From Zingiber officinale (taxonomy: Eukaryota > Streptophyta > Magnoliopsida > Zingiberales > Zingiberaceae), in the NCBI RefSeq assembly GCF_018446385.1, contig NC_056000.1, forward strand, positions 37,051,511-37,115,510: 64,000 nucleotides of DNA, given 5' to 3'. The stretch's first letter is position 1. Each line of letters starts with the position of its first letter. Made by a program: the position numbers and the translations under genes. A model generated the notes under the pieces. It saw only the letters and a program-made list of their open reading frames with translations. It was not told where the DNA came from and searched no databases. Of this stretch, positions 1 through 10,055 are shown piece after piece.

Positions 1-539
1 GGGCTCGGGCCAAAATAGTACAAGAGCTTGCTATCAATCAGGTGGTTGATTTGCTCTCAGAGGGCTCGGTTGTCATGTTTATAAAAGTCGACTCTTTAAA
101 TCTACCAAAGTCAGTCAGGGATTGGAGGGTGCTCGTCCACCCAATAGGTCGAAAAGGAAAAGAGAAGTAGGGCTCGCTCTTAGAAATTGGCAATCATATC
201 GGAACACCGGTCACCTTGTACAGGAACCGAAAGACCATGGAAGTTAATAGATGTTGGTTCCAGCAAGGCTAGGAAAAGAGTTAAGGGCAACGTAGTTAAT
301 GGGAATGGAAAAGTGTGAAGCAAGTCTCTAGGAAAAAAACAACATAGGGGGAAACGAAGGTAAGTTAAGGATATTTCTGGACGTAGGTGAGGGTGATTAA
401 TGGTTTCACAATCTTGAATAGGTAGAAACCTTCTCAGATCACCTGGTTCTCAGCCAAAGTGATTTTCCTTCTCAAAGTTGGGCGAGTCAGGAAATTCAGG
501 AGATGCCCGATCAAAGCTGAGAGGAGAGGTGTAGAGTGA
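1..539. other. Unassigned intergenic sequence
   Basis: I see no open reading frame of useful length, no recognisable domain and no terminal repeats here. Base composition is mixed and higher in G+C than the AT-rich stretches further on, which would fit an old retrotransposon remnant, but I could not assign it to a family. Confidence 0.4.
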
Positions 540-707
540 GAGATGAGATTATCTGTCCCGAAAATATTATGTCCCTATGTCCCAGCGTCGATCGGACGGC
601 TATGACATTTTTATGATGTACACTGCATCTTTGAGATATGATTTAGTTCGTCCGATTGACACTGGGACATGATGATATAATATTTTCAAGACAGAGGATC
701 TTATCTC
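540..707. mobile_element. Mutator-type MITE with 9-bp target duplication
   Basis: A 168-bp element whose ends are long imperfect inverted repeats. The left end starts GAGATGAGATTATCTGTC and the complement of the right end starts GAGATAAGATCCTCTGTC. The similarity continues inward about 60 bp through GAAAATATTAT and a shared TCGGACG. It is flanked by a perfect 9-bp direct repeat, GTAGAGTGA, at 531-539 and 708-716. A 9-bp duplication is typical of Mutator-like elements. It has no coding capacity, so it is non-autonomous. Confidence 0.8.
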
Positions 708-2214
708 GTAGAGTGACCATCGCTTGTACGACCAAATAGAAAACAATTGGTGAATTACTTTAATGGAAAGAGTAATCATTGCCTCTAATTTGATAGGACA
801 ACGACAAAAGATCAGTTCATAGTTTAGTTAGATAGAGGGTATGATGGTAATATGTCGTCCGATGATGTGACAATGTAATTTAAATTATCGGTAGGAGGTC
901 CATTACGGCTGGCGTACATTGATAACATGATCTATTTAGAGCATTGTATAATTTAAGGTAAAAAAAATATTTTACTAAATTTAGATGTTTATTTTTCAAT
1001 ACATCATATATCAACTTCTTTATTTTTTTCTCTTTTTGTTGTATAATATCTAGAGAATGGAATTTATTTCTTAAATTTAGAAAAATATTATTTATAAATG
1101 CATAATTTAAAGAATTTGATGTAAATATTTTTTAATTATTCTATTTAAAATTTAAAATAAAATTTTTAAAATAGAATATCCGAATGCTTTTAAAATTCAA
1201 ACTTTTTTAATCGGGTTTCATTTAATGTTAATTCTCAGCCTGACGTGAAGGGGGAGGGAGGACTCATGATAGCCTAAGATAGTGATCCCCTTCCATGTCA
1301 GTTAGTACCTACGTGGCCCTGCTCCATGTCAGTAGTTCCAATACATGTGGCTTTTAACTCAACCCGAACTCCCAAGTCCTCGGCATGACTCGGCATCTTC
1401 ATCATTTGGTATCAAGTACTCAACAATATCAGCACTCGACCCTTGCAACCCAAAGACCTGACTCGGCAGCCCGAGTACCCTGACTTGGCATTCTAAATCC
1501 TCAAGACATTTCACTAGGGGTTGTGCCACAGCTCCATGTACAGGGCATCTTTCTGAGCTTTGTACTCAACTTGCCCCTCCGAGCAGCTTGACTTTCTCAA
1601 ATCCTTTATGTTGGACCTAGTATCTGGGAAAACCATAAGCCTAAATATTTCCGTGCATTGATAGCATAAGATAAAATCGTTATTTTGCCAGTCCCTCTAG
1701 GACAACTCTCACTATCCGAAAGGAAGATAAATCATGAAAGACTTCGCCCAATAACAACAGAACATACAAAAAGGAGTTGATGCAACCAACGGGACATTCG
1801 CTGGGAATCAATCTCAAACCTATTAATAATAACACTCTTGCATGAACTAGCTATGCTAGTCCGTGGGAACCCAGACCTTCCCTTGTAAGGATGGGTCGAA
1901 ACTAGGAACTAGATATGGCCGATGTAATGTATGAGCTAAGCAAATACAAATCAGAATTTTGAATGGGCTCTGTGGAAATGGACAATGAATCCATGCTCTT
2001 GTAGTCCATGCCCCTTTGGCTCAATAGCCCTAGGGTTCAATAGCTGACAATGGTATGAGGAGCTAAGTTAAGCTAACAATGGTACGAGGAGTTGGATTTA
2101 TTCTCTCCTTTCTCCATGCATTCTATATTTCTATTTTCCCTTACTTCCACCACATCCCATCGCCAATGATGGACTTAAACATCGGACACGTGTTACTTCA
2201 TGCAGGTTAGTCTT
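708..2214. other. Intergenic, possible degraded repeat
   Basis: No gene is visible. About 940-1195 is very AT-rich with weak inverted ends (GAGCATT near 945, GAATGCTT near 1190), so it may be a decayed MITE. At 1247-1262 there is a purine run resembling the polypurine tract seen before the 3' LTR of gypsy A, followed by LTR-like sequence rich in CTCGGCA and CTCGAC motifs. I could not find LTR ends, so a degraded gypsy 3' end is only a suggestion. Confidence 0.3.
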
Positions 2215-2654
2215 CATCCTTGAGGAAGCAAGCCCAAAGTGGAACAAACAAGAGAAATATCTTGCTATCATTTTTACATGAAACATAAACTGCAAGGAAC
2301 AAGAGAAATACCTTACAATTATTGTTCAATAAGATAATGTTTTCTAGATCACACCCACCCAATTTTAAAACACAAATCTAGAGATTTAAATGGCTGCCAA
2401 ATCTTGTAAGAGAGCAAGAAGAATCATCACACTTCACAAAAAGAATTCATCTTTCAAAGTTGGAGTCTACTTGACTTCATTGATGGATTGACTGCATCAA
2501 GTTACAGACAACATCAGTTTGTTGGAACAATAATTCAAAGTTCATTAAGGATCAAAGCTAGATCTTGATAATGAATTTTTTTTCCAGGTTCTATCATATT
2601 GGAATGGTAAAATGATTAGTAGAATGTTCAAGTAAAACAATGACCTAGAAGCTC
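2215..2654. repeat. Downstream flank of NLR1, duplicated at 23265-23717
   Basis: This segment lies just past the NLR1 stop codon and is clearly similar to 23265-23717 just past the NLR2 stop, for example around AAGCCCAAAGTGGAACAAAC and in the run before the stop. The duplication that produced the two receptor genes therefore took the 3' untranslated region and several hundred bases of flank with it. Polyadenylation probably occurs in this stretch, but no signal is certain. Confidence 0.7.
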
Positions 2655-5600
2655 TTACATGATGTCAAAGCGTGACTTGGTTGTATGATCTTCCCATTTT
2701 AATGTTTTGAACCAGTTGACATTGTCAAATCTTACAAAATGCACATTCTCCAACTTCTGGAAGCTCCCACGTTCAATGGGCAGTCTTGCTAGGTTCCAAC
2801 ACTCAACGACGTGGATGTACTCTAATGATGGCCAATCCAAGATTTTTGTCGGTTCTCCTTCGAAGAAATATCTTAGCCTGGGCAATTTGATGAACACCAC
2901 TTTCTTGAGCATGGGGAAAGCCCCCTTCTTCAAATCACAACCATCTTCGTCAGCGATAATAGTCTCAATGGAGCCGTTATTATTTATCTCCAATCTTTCT
3001 AGGCTATGAAGCTCATTTGCAATGCTTGGCAAGAAAACATGTTTGAGGCATGGGCATCCCATTATCTGTAGTTGCTTCAATTTCTTAAAAGTTTCAGATG
3101 GTAGTAATCGTGAATGAGTTGCGTCCAATGTCTGCGAGAACAGATTCAATAACTTTTTACAATTAACAACTTCAAAAGTAGTGAGGTTATGCAAGCTTCC
3201 AAGAGGAACAACTCCATTGCAGAAACTGATTAGATTCGACATCTGAGATAGTCGTATCATTTGCAGTTTCGGAAAGATAACGGAATCATGCCCAAGCCCT
3301 TCAAAATTTAGCAGTACATGTGGCCCGGGACATCCTTCAAGAAGAAGCTCTACTAGACTTTGATGCACTCTCACAAGCAAGTCTTGTGGCAAAATGTCAA
3401 TAATGTTTCTGCACCTTCTTAATTCAAGTGTTCTTAATTTTCCGAGTGAATGAGCAGGAAGCTGGCCATGACAAACCTGTTCCAGCTTCTCCATGTCCAA
3501 AAGGGTTAGCTTCATGAGCTCGCCAAATGCATTCGATGGAGTATCATCAGTTGACCGTAGAAGACATTGGATTTGACGGCAGTTCACAATGAGCAAAGAC
3601 TTCAGAGTGGCAAAGCAAGACAAGTTCTCTAAGGGTATCAGATCTGTGAAATTCCACTGGCAACTATCGAGCCTCAATTCTTCGGCTCTCCTGAGAAAAG
3701 GCTTACCCCAACTGATCATCGAATGGTTTGCTTGCTTTATAAAAATGTTTCTCTGGTATTTAGAAGCCAGTGAAAACCGATCTGACTCATTATATATAAT
3801 GAAGTGGCGCAAGACTTTGTAAGAATCGGCCGGAATAATTTGTTCAGAAAAATCTTTAGCGTACTTGACATACAACTCAACCCTGACCAAGCTTTTCAAA
3901 GATGCAACCTCAACTAGTAGTGCTTCAGTCACATTGTAGCCTCTCAAGTAAAGTTCTTCGAGTTGAGTTAACTTGTGTATCGAATTTCTGGGTATCTGCA
4001 GCATTGTGCAATTCGACAAGTCCAAAAGCTTTAGCTTAACCAGACAATATAGACTTTCCGGTAATGCACTAATACCTCTGCATTCCTGCAAGGTAAGTAT
4101 TATGAGAGTCTTTAGTTCCCCGACAACATTTATATCGATCAGCCATTTACATCTGTCTAAACGGAGAGTTCCTAGACATTTTAAGCATGTCAATGAGGAA
4201 GGTAAAGAAGTAATGTCCGTATTACTAAAATCAAGAACATTTAGTGTGGCCATGTTTTCAAAGAAATTGTCTGGCACACTAGTAATTGGGTTCATATTCA
4301 GCAACAACAGAATTAGTTTGGAACAATTTGGTTTTTCGGGAAATTTTTGTAAGAAATTGTTTGAGAGTGAAATTCGCTTGCAATCTGCTAAGTTCTTGCA
4401 CTCCGGCCAACCTCTAAGGCCAAGTCCAGCTTTAACAAGAAAATGGTTGTTGTCCTTGGAGCCAATATATATAGCTACATCTCGCACCACATCATGAAGC
4501 TTCACACACCCGGCTTTCTTACTATCAAGCACTAAACATGAAAGTTTCAGTTTCTGGAGCAAAAAATGCACTCTGCCGCGTACGTCTTCTAAAGTGGAGA
4601 GATTACTCAATAAATTCTCTCCCACTACATATTGAGTTACTTCATCCTCACTGATGTCATAGTCCTCACGGAACAAACAGCAGTAGAGAAACAGTTGTTT
4701 TAGTTCAGCAGTCTTCAGATTTTGATAACTTAGTTCTAGTGGTTTGAACAATTTTTCCTCTAGCTCTTCCATGTGTAAAGGAACGGATTGCTTGAGTTGG
4801 GACAAGGCATCTTCCCAAGCACTTGCATCCTTGTAAGATCGTAATGCCCTTCCCACTACAGCAATTGCCAGCGGCAAACCACAACATTCTCGTGCTACCT
4901 TTCTTGCAACCAGTTCTATGCCATCAGATTCAGCAACTTGTCCTGCTCTCATTCTGAAAAGTTGCCATGAATCTTCTTCGGACAAGTTGGCAACTTCCAC
5001 TGAGACATCAGCTTCCATTACATTACATGTTTCAGCTTTGCGGGAGGTAAGCATCACTTTACAACCCTTGTGTTCTCGGTATGGAATCCCAACTTCCTTA
5101 ACTAGCTCCAGTCGTGCCCAAACATCATCCAGCATTATCAAAACTTTCTTCTCCTGCTTCAACCTAGTGGTCAACATCTTATTTGAGGATTCACGCATGC
5201 CCAGTTGATCAGCAATATCGCGTTGGATCTGAGCTATGTTTGGATTATGTGACACAACAACATCTATTACCACATGAAATATTTCTGCTTCTTTCATCTT
5301 TCTGCCTACTTCTTCCATCAATGTAGTCTTGCCTACACCACCCATGCCATATATTCCAATCAGATTCACTTTATCATCATTCAGTGCATCGATAACCTTT
5401 TGCATTGCCTCATTGGTGGCGCCAAAGCTCACAAAGTCTTTGTTCGAAGAATGACCAAGATTTGATGGATCAATAGTATGAGAAAAAACCTGGAAGTTCT
5501 TTCTATCTAGAAGTTCTGATGCTTCGGCCTTTTTCTTGGTAGCGTCCCTTCCGACCTTATAACGAGGCGCCAAATTAGGGATGCAACATTTCTCATCCCT

Positions 5601-5897
5601 TACTATCCTGTTGAAGTTGTTTTCGATATTATTAAACTTCTCCTCCAGTTCAAGCACATCGTTTAGCCACAAGTTGACTTCATCGCTGATAACTTCATTG
5701 TTCCTTTTAGCTGCCTCTACTTTTTGTTGTGTCCCATCCCTGATGGCCTTTAAATGATCAAACTGCTGTTTGAATTTCTCAAATTTCTTTTTACAATATA
5801 TAAAATAAGAAGTGTGTGTCTTTAATTTTTTCCAAAAGTATTTCACAATCGCTGATTCCAATCCTCCACAAAAGTTACTCAAGCAAGGATCAACCAT
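2655..5897 (-). CDS. NLR1: CC-NB-ARC-LRR disease resistance protein (RPS2 / At4g27190-like)
   Basis: Probable intracellular immune receptor of 1080 aa that would bind ADP/ATP through its NB-ARC module and signal on effector perception. Visible order: N-terminal helical CC region (about 1-130) with VNLWLNDV; P-loop GMGGVGKTT at 184-192; kinase-2 LIMLDDVW at 253-260; RNBS-B around 279-286; RNBS-C WQLFRMRAG near 311; GLPLA at 340-344; RNBS-D LFLYCCLFREDY; MHD-equivalent LHDVVRD at 467-473; then leucine-rich repeats from about 510 to the end, including late repeats with CPCLKHVF spacing. All NB-ARC motifs are intact. I chose the ATG at 5897: the reading frame extends three codons further to a GTG, but a splice acceptor falls at that point. 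Length is usual for the class. It is a tandem paralogue of the broken NLR2. The ligand is unknown. Confidence 0.93.
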   Translation of the reverse strand: MVDPCLSNFCGGLESAIVKYFWKKLKTHTSYFIYCKKKFEKFKQQFDHLKAIRDGTQQKVEAAKRNNEVISDEVNLWLNDVLELEEKFNNIENNFNRIVRDEKCCIPNLAPRYKVGRDATKKKAEASELLDRKNFQVFSHTIDPSNLGHSSNKDFVSFGATNEAMQKVIDALNDDKVNLIGIYGMGGVGKTTLMEEVGRKMKEAEIFHVVIDVVVSHNPNIAQIQRDIADQLGMRESSNKMLTTRLKQEKKVLIMLDDVWARLELVKEVGIPYREHKGCKVMLTSRKAETCNVMEADVSVEVANLSEEDSWQLFRMRAGQVAESDGIELVARKVARECCGLPLAIAVVGRALRSYKDASAWEDALSQLKQSVPLHMEELEEKLFKPLELSYQNLKTAELKQLFLYCCLFREDYDISEDEVTQYVVGENLLSNLSTLEDVRGRVHFLLQKLKLSCLVLDSKKAGCVKLHDVVRDVAIYIGSKDNNHFLVKAGLGLRGWPECKNLADCKRISLSNNFLQKFPEKPNCSKLILLLLNMNPITSVPDNFFENMATLNVLDFSNTDITSLPSSLTCLKCLGTLRLDRCKWLIDINVVGELKTLIILTLQECRGISALPESLYCLVKLKLLDLSNCTMLQIPRNSIHKLTQLEELYLRGYNVTEALLVEVASLKSLVRVELYVKYAKDFSEQIIPADSYKVLRHFIIYNESDRFSLASKYQRNIFIKQANHSMISWGKPFLRRAEELRLDSCQWNFTDLIPLENLSCFATLKSLLIVNCRQIQCLLRSTDDTPSNAFGELMKLTLLDMEKLEQVCHGQLPAHSLGKLRTLELRRCRNIIDILPQDLLVRVHQSLVELLLEGCPGPHVLLNFEGLGHDSVIFPKLQMIRLSQMSNLISFCNGVVPLGSLHNLTTFEVVNCKKLLNLFSQTLDATHSRLLPSETFKKLKQLQIMGCPCLKHVFLPSIANELHSLERLEINNNGSIETIIADEDGCDLKKGAFPMLKKVVFIKLPRLRYFFEGEPTKILDWPSLEYIHVVECWNLARLPIERGSFQKLENVHFVRFDNVNWFKTLKWEDHTTKSRFDIM

Positions 5898-5900
5898 GAT

Positions 5901-6255
5901 CTGCACAGTAAGTAAATTTACAGCGTCTATTTGTTAATTCAGAAATAAAAAAAAAGTAAAAAAAAAAATTGCAGCATTTATTGCAAATCCAAACCCAGGT
6001 ATAAAGAAAAGCGGTAAGATAAAGAAAAACCGAATTGTCCATCATTCTTCTTGATGGTTTCAAAATGTGAAATTTCCCACACAACTATGAGAAAACGACA
6101 CCAATACATGAAGAATAGCTCCTCCCAGCTTCTACTATGCCAATTAACAAAGATCAAGTTTCGTCTCTTTCACACGAAAATGTCATAAACACACCGCATG
6201 CACATAGATCATTTGAGAAAGCAACAAACGTCAGATGAGAAGTTGAAGAGCGTAC
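5901..6255 (-). other. 5'-UTR intron of NLR1 (predicted)
   Basis: On the minus strand a donor CTGAG|GTACG lies at 6256/6255 and an acceptor, pyrimidine-rich then TGTGCAG|ATCATGG, ends at 5901, three bases before the start codon. The same arrangement is present in NLR2 (GAG|GTATCG and TGCGCAG|ATCATGG), and the donor with its upstream exon is also preserved in the leader-only copy near 21585. Conservation of both junctions across paralogues supports a real 355-bp leader intron, but no transcript data were available. Confidence 0.7.
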
Positions 6256-6424
6256 CTCAGCAATGCCAATGATGGCGAGCAAGATGAAATCAGAAGGAAA
6301 AAAAGGGAAATAAACAAGACGATGAAACCAGAAAAGGAGCGATGTGAAGGCATTTGATACTTGTTGGCCACTTTCACGTTCCCTCTTTGTTAATTATTCG
6401 ATATTCTTTTCGTCTATTTAGTCC
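6256..6424 (-). promoter_or_regulatory. NLR1 first exon and core promoter, with possible uORF
   Basis: Reading the minus strand, a TATA-like CTAAATAGA lies near 6413-6421. The leader-only copy carries a better TATA, CTATATAG, at the same place (about 21741-21748). An ATG at 6353 opens a 98-base upstream frame starting MPSHRSF, then a strongly hydrophobic stretch, up to the splice donor. After splicing it continues seven codons into exon 2 and stops just past the NLR1 start codon, out of frame with it. This would be a 39-aa overlapping uORF if transcription starts upstream of 6353. Confidence 0.45.
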
Positions 6425-6547
6425 TTTCCACTGTTTGAACTATTATTAAATAATGAATAAATTGAGTGAACTTTTTTTCACTATCAGAAGAAAGTAATTA
6501 ACCTGCATAGTTTTATTTACTTCAATTCTTTCATATAAATATTATTA

Positions 6548-7189
6548 TTTAATTATCCTTCAAATTTTTTTAAGTATAAAAATTTCAAAAATAAATATAA
6601 TTTCTCTTAAAGTCAGCACTTTATACTAGAATCGAGTATATTTTGTATTAAATTGAGCACAATTTTTTTTCATATTTTAATATAATTCTTCCTAAATTTA
6701 ACACCATTTAAAGAAAATCTAGTATTTACCATCCAATTGAGGCGGGGAAAAAATTATGCTCAATTTGATAGAAAATACACTAAAATGAGTATAGTTCCTC
6801 TTAAAGTCATCACTTTATGCTAGAATCGAATATATTTTATATTAAAATTAACCCTCATATTATTTAGGTACAAATAGTCTAAAAACAAGTATAATTACTA
6901 TTAAATTCAGCACTTTAAAATAAAATCGAGTATATTTTCTATTATATTGAATACGACTTTTTTCCTACTTAATATAATTCTTCCTAAATTCAGTATCATT
7001 TAAAGAAAATCTAGTATATTTCCATCCAATTGAGTATCATTTAAAGAAAATCTAGTATATTTTTCATCCAATTGAGGTGGAAAAAGAATCATACTCAATT
7101 TGATAGAAAATATACTAAATTCTAGTTTAATATATTGAATTGAAGAGGAATTATACTCATTTTTAGACTTTTTATACTTGAAGTATCAA
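6548..7189. mobile_element. AT-rich MITE with degenerate inverted ends and internal repeats
   Basis: About 640 bp, very AT-rich. The left end (AAGTATAAAAATTTC, then ATATAATTTCTCTT) is mirrored by the right end (ATACTTGAAG preceded by AAGAGGAATTATACTC). Internally, motifs such as TTTAAAGAAAATCTAGTAT, CATCCAATTGAG and CTCAATTTGATAGAAAAT recur in several rearranged copies, so the element has internal tandem growth. It has no coding capacity. Family and target duplication could not be fixed. Confidence 0.5.
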
Positions 7190-9099
7190 GGGCAATTAGG
7201 TAAGTATATTAGACTAGGAAGTGAAAATAAAGATTTTTTCTAATGGAGACTACAAGCAAAGTTATGTTTGCCAATGGGGACTGCATGCAAATTTTCCCTT
7301 ATTTCTCACTTTCTCTTCTATTCCTCTCTCCTATGCATGCAACCAATCTTATTTTTCTTCTCATCTCTTCTGTTTCTTCTTTTTTTTTTTCATACGTGCA
7401 TACATAACATAGACCTGAAATACAAATTATATCAACCCCATAACGTTTAGAGTTTAATTAATTTTTTAATAACATTTTAATACATTTGGAGAAGTTGAAA
7501 TAATCAATAAATAGCACATTTGAACTCTCTGTAACTCCAGAAATCGACAGAAATTGATCCATTATTTATTCGACATCTACGGAGGTGTGAAATTATAATA
7601 ATGATGAATCAAAAAAAAATTCTTGGACCTGATATAAATCCTATCAGGCCCACGTTAGGCCTAATATGAATCATATCAGAACATGAAGGTTTTTTGTTAA
7701 TTTTTTAATTATATTTTAATACTTTTTGGAAGTCAAAATAAACGATGGATAGCATATTTAAACTCCTTGCAACATTCGAATTCCATAGAAACTGAAATGA
7801 GTGCAATCGGAGCTCTCTAGATCTATTAGTGGGTTTTGACCTAGAGAGATTCGATTGCGCCCATTTCAGTTTATGTGAATTTCTGATGTTGCAAGGAGTT
7901 TAAATATGTTATCCATTATTTATTTTAACTCCTACAAGATATTAAAATATAATAAAAAAATCAACAAAAATCTCCATACGTTGGGCCTGATATGACTATA
8001 TCAGGCCTAACGTGGGCCTGATAGGATTTATATCAGGTCTCTGCATGAGGATTTTTATTGATTCATCATTATTATAATTTTACACCTCTGTAAAAGCTGA
8101 AATAAATAATGGATCAGTTTCTATCAATTTCTGGGATTACAAAGAGTCCAAACATCCTATTTATTGATTATTTCGACTTCTCCCAACATATTAAAATGTT
8201 ATAAAAAAAATCAACTAATCTCTAATTGTCATGGGCCTGATATGATTTGTATATCAGGTCTATGTTATGCATGCACGTATGAAAAAAAGAGAAGAAAGGA
8301 GAGGAAAAATAAGATTGGTTGCATGCATAGGAGAGAAAAAATTAGGGGTGGCAATTTTTGACCCGACACGAAAACACGACCTGAACCGAACACGAAAAAA
8401 TCAGGTTAGGGTTGGGTAGTTTCGGATTCGGGTCGAAATCGGGTCGATCCAATTGACCCAATTAATAAACAGGTCGGGTTCGGGTCAACCTGAAATGACC
8501 CAATTATAACCCGCGAACCCATTTATAATTATAAATTTAAACTAAAATTATAAATTTTAAAAAGTTAAAAATCCTAAACATAGAGATGTGCTATTGATAG
8601 CAATGTTGCTATGATTTATCATTTATGATATGGATTCTCAATTTACGTAGATAAATGTTATTTTTAATTTTTAATTTAATATACAAAATTTTTTATTGAA
8701 TTCAGGTCATGTTCGGGTCAAACGGGTCAAACGGGTTAAACGGGTCAACGGGTTAAACGGGTCAAACGGGTCGGGTTCGGGTCAAGTGAAAATAAACAGA
8801 TCAGGTTCAGGTTCAATAGTTTGACCCGAATTCATAATCAGGTCGGGTTCAGGTTGTCATTTTCCAACCCGCCAACCTGCCAACCCGAACCCGTCAACCC
8901 GAACCTGAACCGAATTGCCACCCTTAAGAAAAATAGAAGAGAGAGTGAGAATCAATAGAGAAAAGTAAAAAATCATATTTGTCAAAAGCATAAGCTGAGA
9001 AATGCACTTAAAAGGTGTATTTTTTTGGTAAATATCAAAGTAGCGTGCGCCTTTTGATAAATTTAGAAATCTACATGCGCCCTCTGGTAAATTGCCCTT
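7190..9099. mobile_element. Large fold-back (long inverted repeat) element
   Basis: Two arms of roughly 650 bp pair around a short loop near 7825-7840 (CTCTCTAGATC against GACCTAGAGAG). Matching pairs run outward through TTGCAAC/GTTGCAA, the GGCCTGATAT blocks, ATTATAATAATGATGAATCA, and ATGCATGCAACC at 7335 against GGTTGCATGCAT at 8315. The outermost ends read GGGCAATT at 7190 and AATTGCCC at 9099. The right arm is interrupted by the hAT MITE at 8343-8926; pairing resumes beyond it (AGAAGAGAGAGTGAGAA). No protein is encoded. A transcript would form a very long double strand. Confidence 0.7.
8343..8926. mobile_element. hAT-type MITE, copy 1
   Basis: A 584-bp element beginning TAGGGGTGGCAATTTTTGAC and ending with the near complement (GAATTGCCACCCTTA). 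The interior is made of short GGGTCAAACGGGT and CGGGTTCGGGTC repeats around an AT-rich core. A closely similar copy with perfect ends lies at 17692-18311. The flanks GAAAAAAT and AGAAAAAT are an imperfect 8-bp duplication, as expected for hAT. It sits in the right arm of the fold-back element and so is younger than it. Confidence 0.75.
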
Positions 9100-9722
9100 T
9101 TTCGTAGATTTTTTTAAAAAATATTTTCCTAAATTGAATCGAAGCGAATTTTTCTTTATTAGTCACTTTTCCTTCTTATGATCGCGATGGCAAGAGGTCG
9201 CTAACGGTAGCTCAACAGCCCTGCTCACAAGGGTGGCCCTGCACGACCACCTATTGCGACCTGCATGGTCGCGACTCGTGAGTCGGACCTTGTATTTTTC
9301 CTTCTATCTCTTTTTCTGCCCGAGATTTTTTTTCTATCTTAAATTTCTTTTCTTCGCCACTCCATAATTAAATTAAATTGAATCAAATCAAATAAAAAAA
9401 CTTAAAAATTTAATTATTTCATTAAAAAAAATATTTTTTAAAAAATACATTATTAAAATCTCATAAATTTATTCATATTTTTATTTTAAAATTTGAAAGT
9501 TTAATATTTTAAAAAAAATAAAAAAGTTAATAAAAAATTTAAAAATATTTTTAAAATACCTTTTGTTTTTTAAAAATATTTAATTACAAAAAATAAAGAA
9601 AAGTGAAATAAAATTAATAAAATAAAACTTAGTTATTGATAATCTTAAAAATTTTAAATTTATGTCAAATTAATATTATTTACTTCAAATAATCTCTTTA
9701 ATTTATTTATATAGTTTTTTAA
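9100..9722. repeat. Former NLR upstream flank (similar to 21791-22090), then AT-rich DNA
   Basis: From about 9105 to 9360 the sequence is similar to 21791-22090 (for example TATTTTCCTAAATTG, then a GC-rich stretch with GGCAAG and GCCCTGCTC). In the second copy this block directly follows the NLR leader, whereas here it is separated from NLR1 by the 2.6 kb of inserted elements. From 9361 to 9722 the sequence is plain AT-rich DNA in which I see no feature. Confidence 0.6.
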
Positions 9723-9940
9723 GGGTGTGTTTGGTATGCGCGTTTCCCATTTTCATTTTTTTAAAAAACACGCGTTTTCTAGAAAACAGAAAATAACTTT
9801 TTATCATTCTCTGTTTTTCTAGAAAACACTAGCTATTTTTTTAGAAAACAAGCACGAAAAACGCAAACCAAACACCATTTTTCAGAAAACGCGCATTTTC
9901 CAGAAAATGAAAATGGAAAACGCGTGTACCAAACGTACCC
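9723..9940. mobile_element. Tourist-like (PIF/Harbinger) MITE
   Basis: A 218-bp element with terminal inverted repeats: left GGGTGTGTTTGGTATGCGCG, right end ending CGCGTGTACCAAACGTACCC. It is flanked by TAA on both sides (9720-9722 and 9941-9943), the 3-bp duplication typical of PIF/Harbinger-derived Tourist MITEs. The interior repeats motifs such as TTTTCTAGAAAAC. It is non-coding. Confidence 0.7.
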
Positions 9941-10055
9941 TAATTTTTTTTGCATTTTTAAGTTTTTAAATTTTGACCAAAAATTATTAATGGTGTTCAA
10001 TTTTATTCTAAATTTACATGTTTCATTCATGATCATCCTCTAAATTTATCCATAT

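Noticed and set aside
2707..5465. Several plus-strand frames of 60-174 codons across NLR1
   Set aside because: They are antisense shadows of the NLR1 coding sequence, and the same shadows recur across NLR2 (23713-26859). No independent start context or domain is seen.
8164..8361. A 65-codon plus-strand frame in the right arm of the fold-back
   Set aside because: It lies in an inverted-repeat arm and runs into the hAT MITE end; nothing suggests translation.
7190..9099. The fold-back considered as a microRNA precursor
   Set aside because: It is far too long and has inverted ends like a transposon. Long hairpins of this size yield mixed small RNAs if any.
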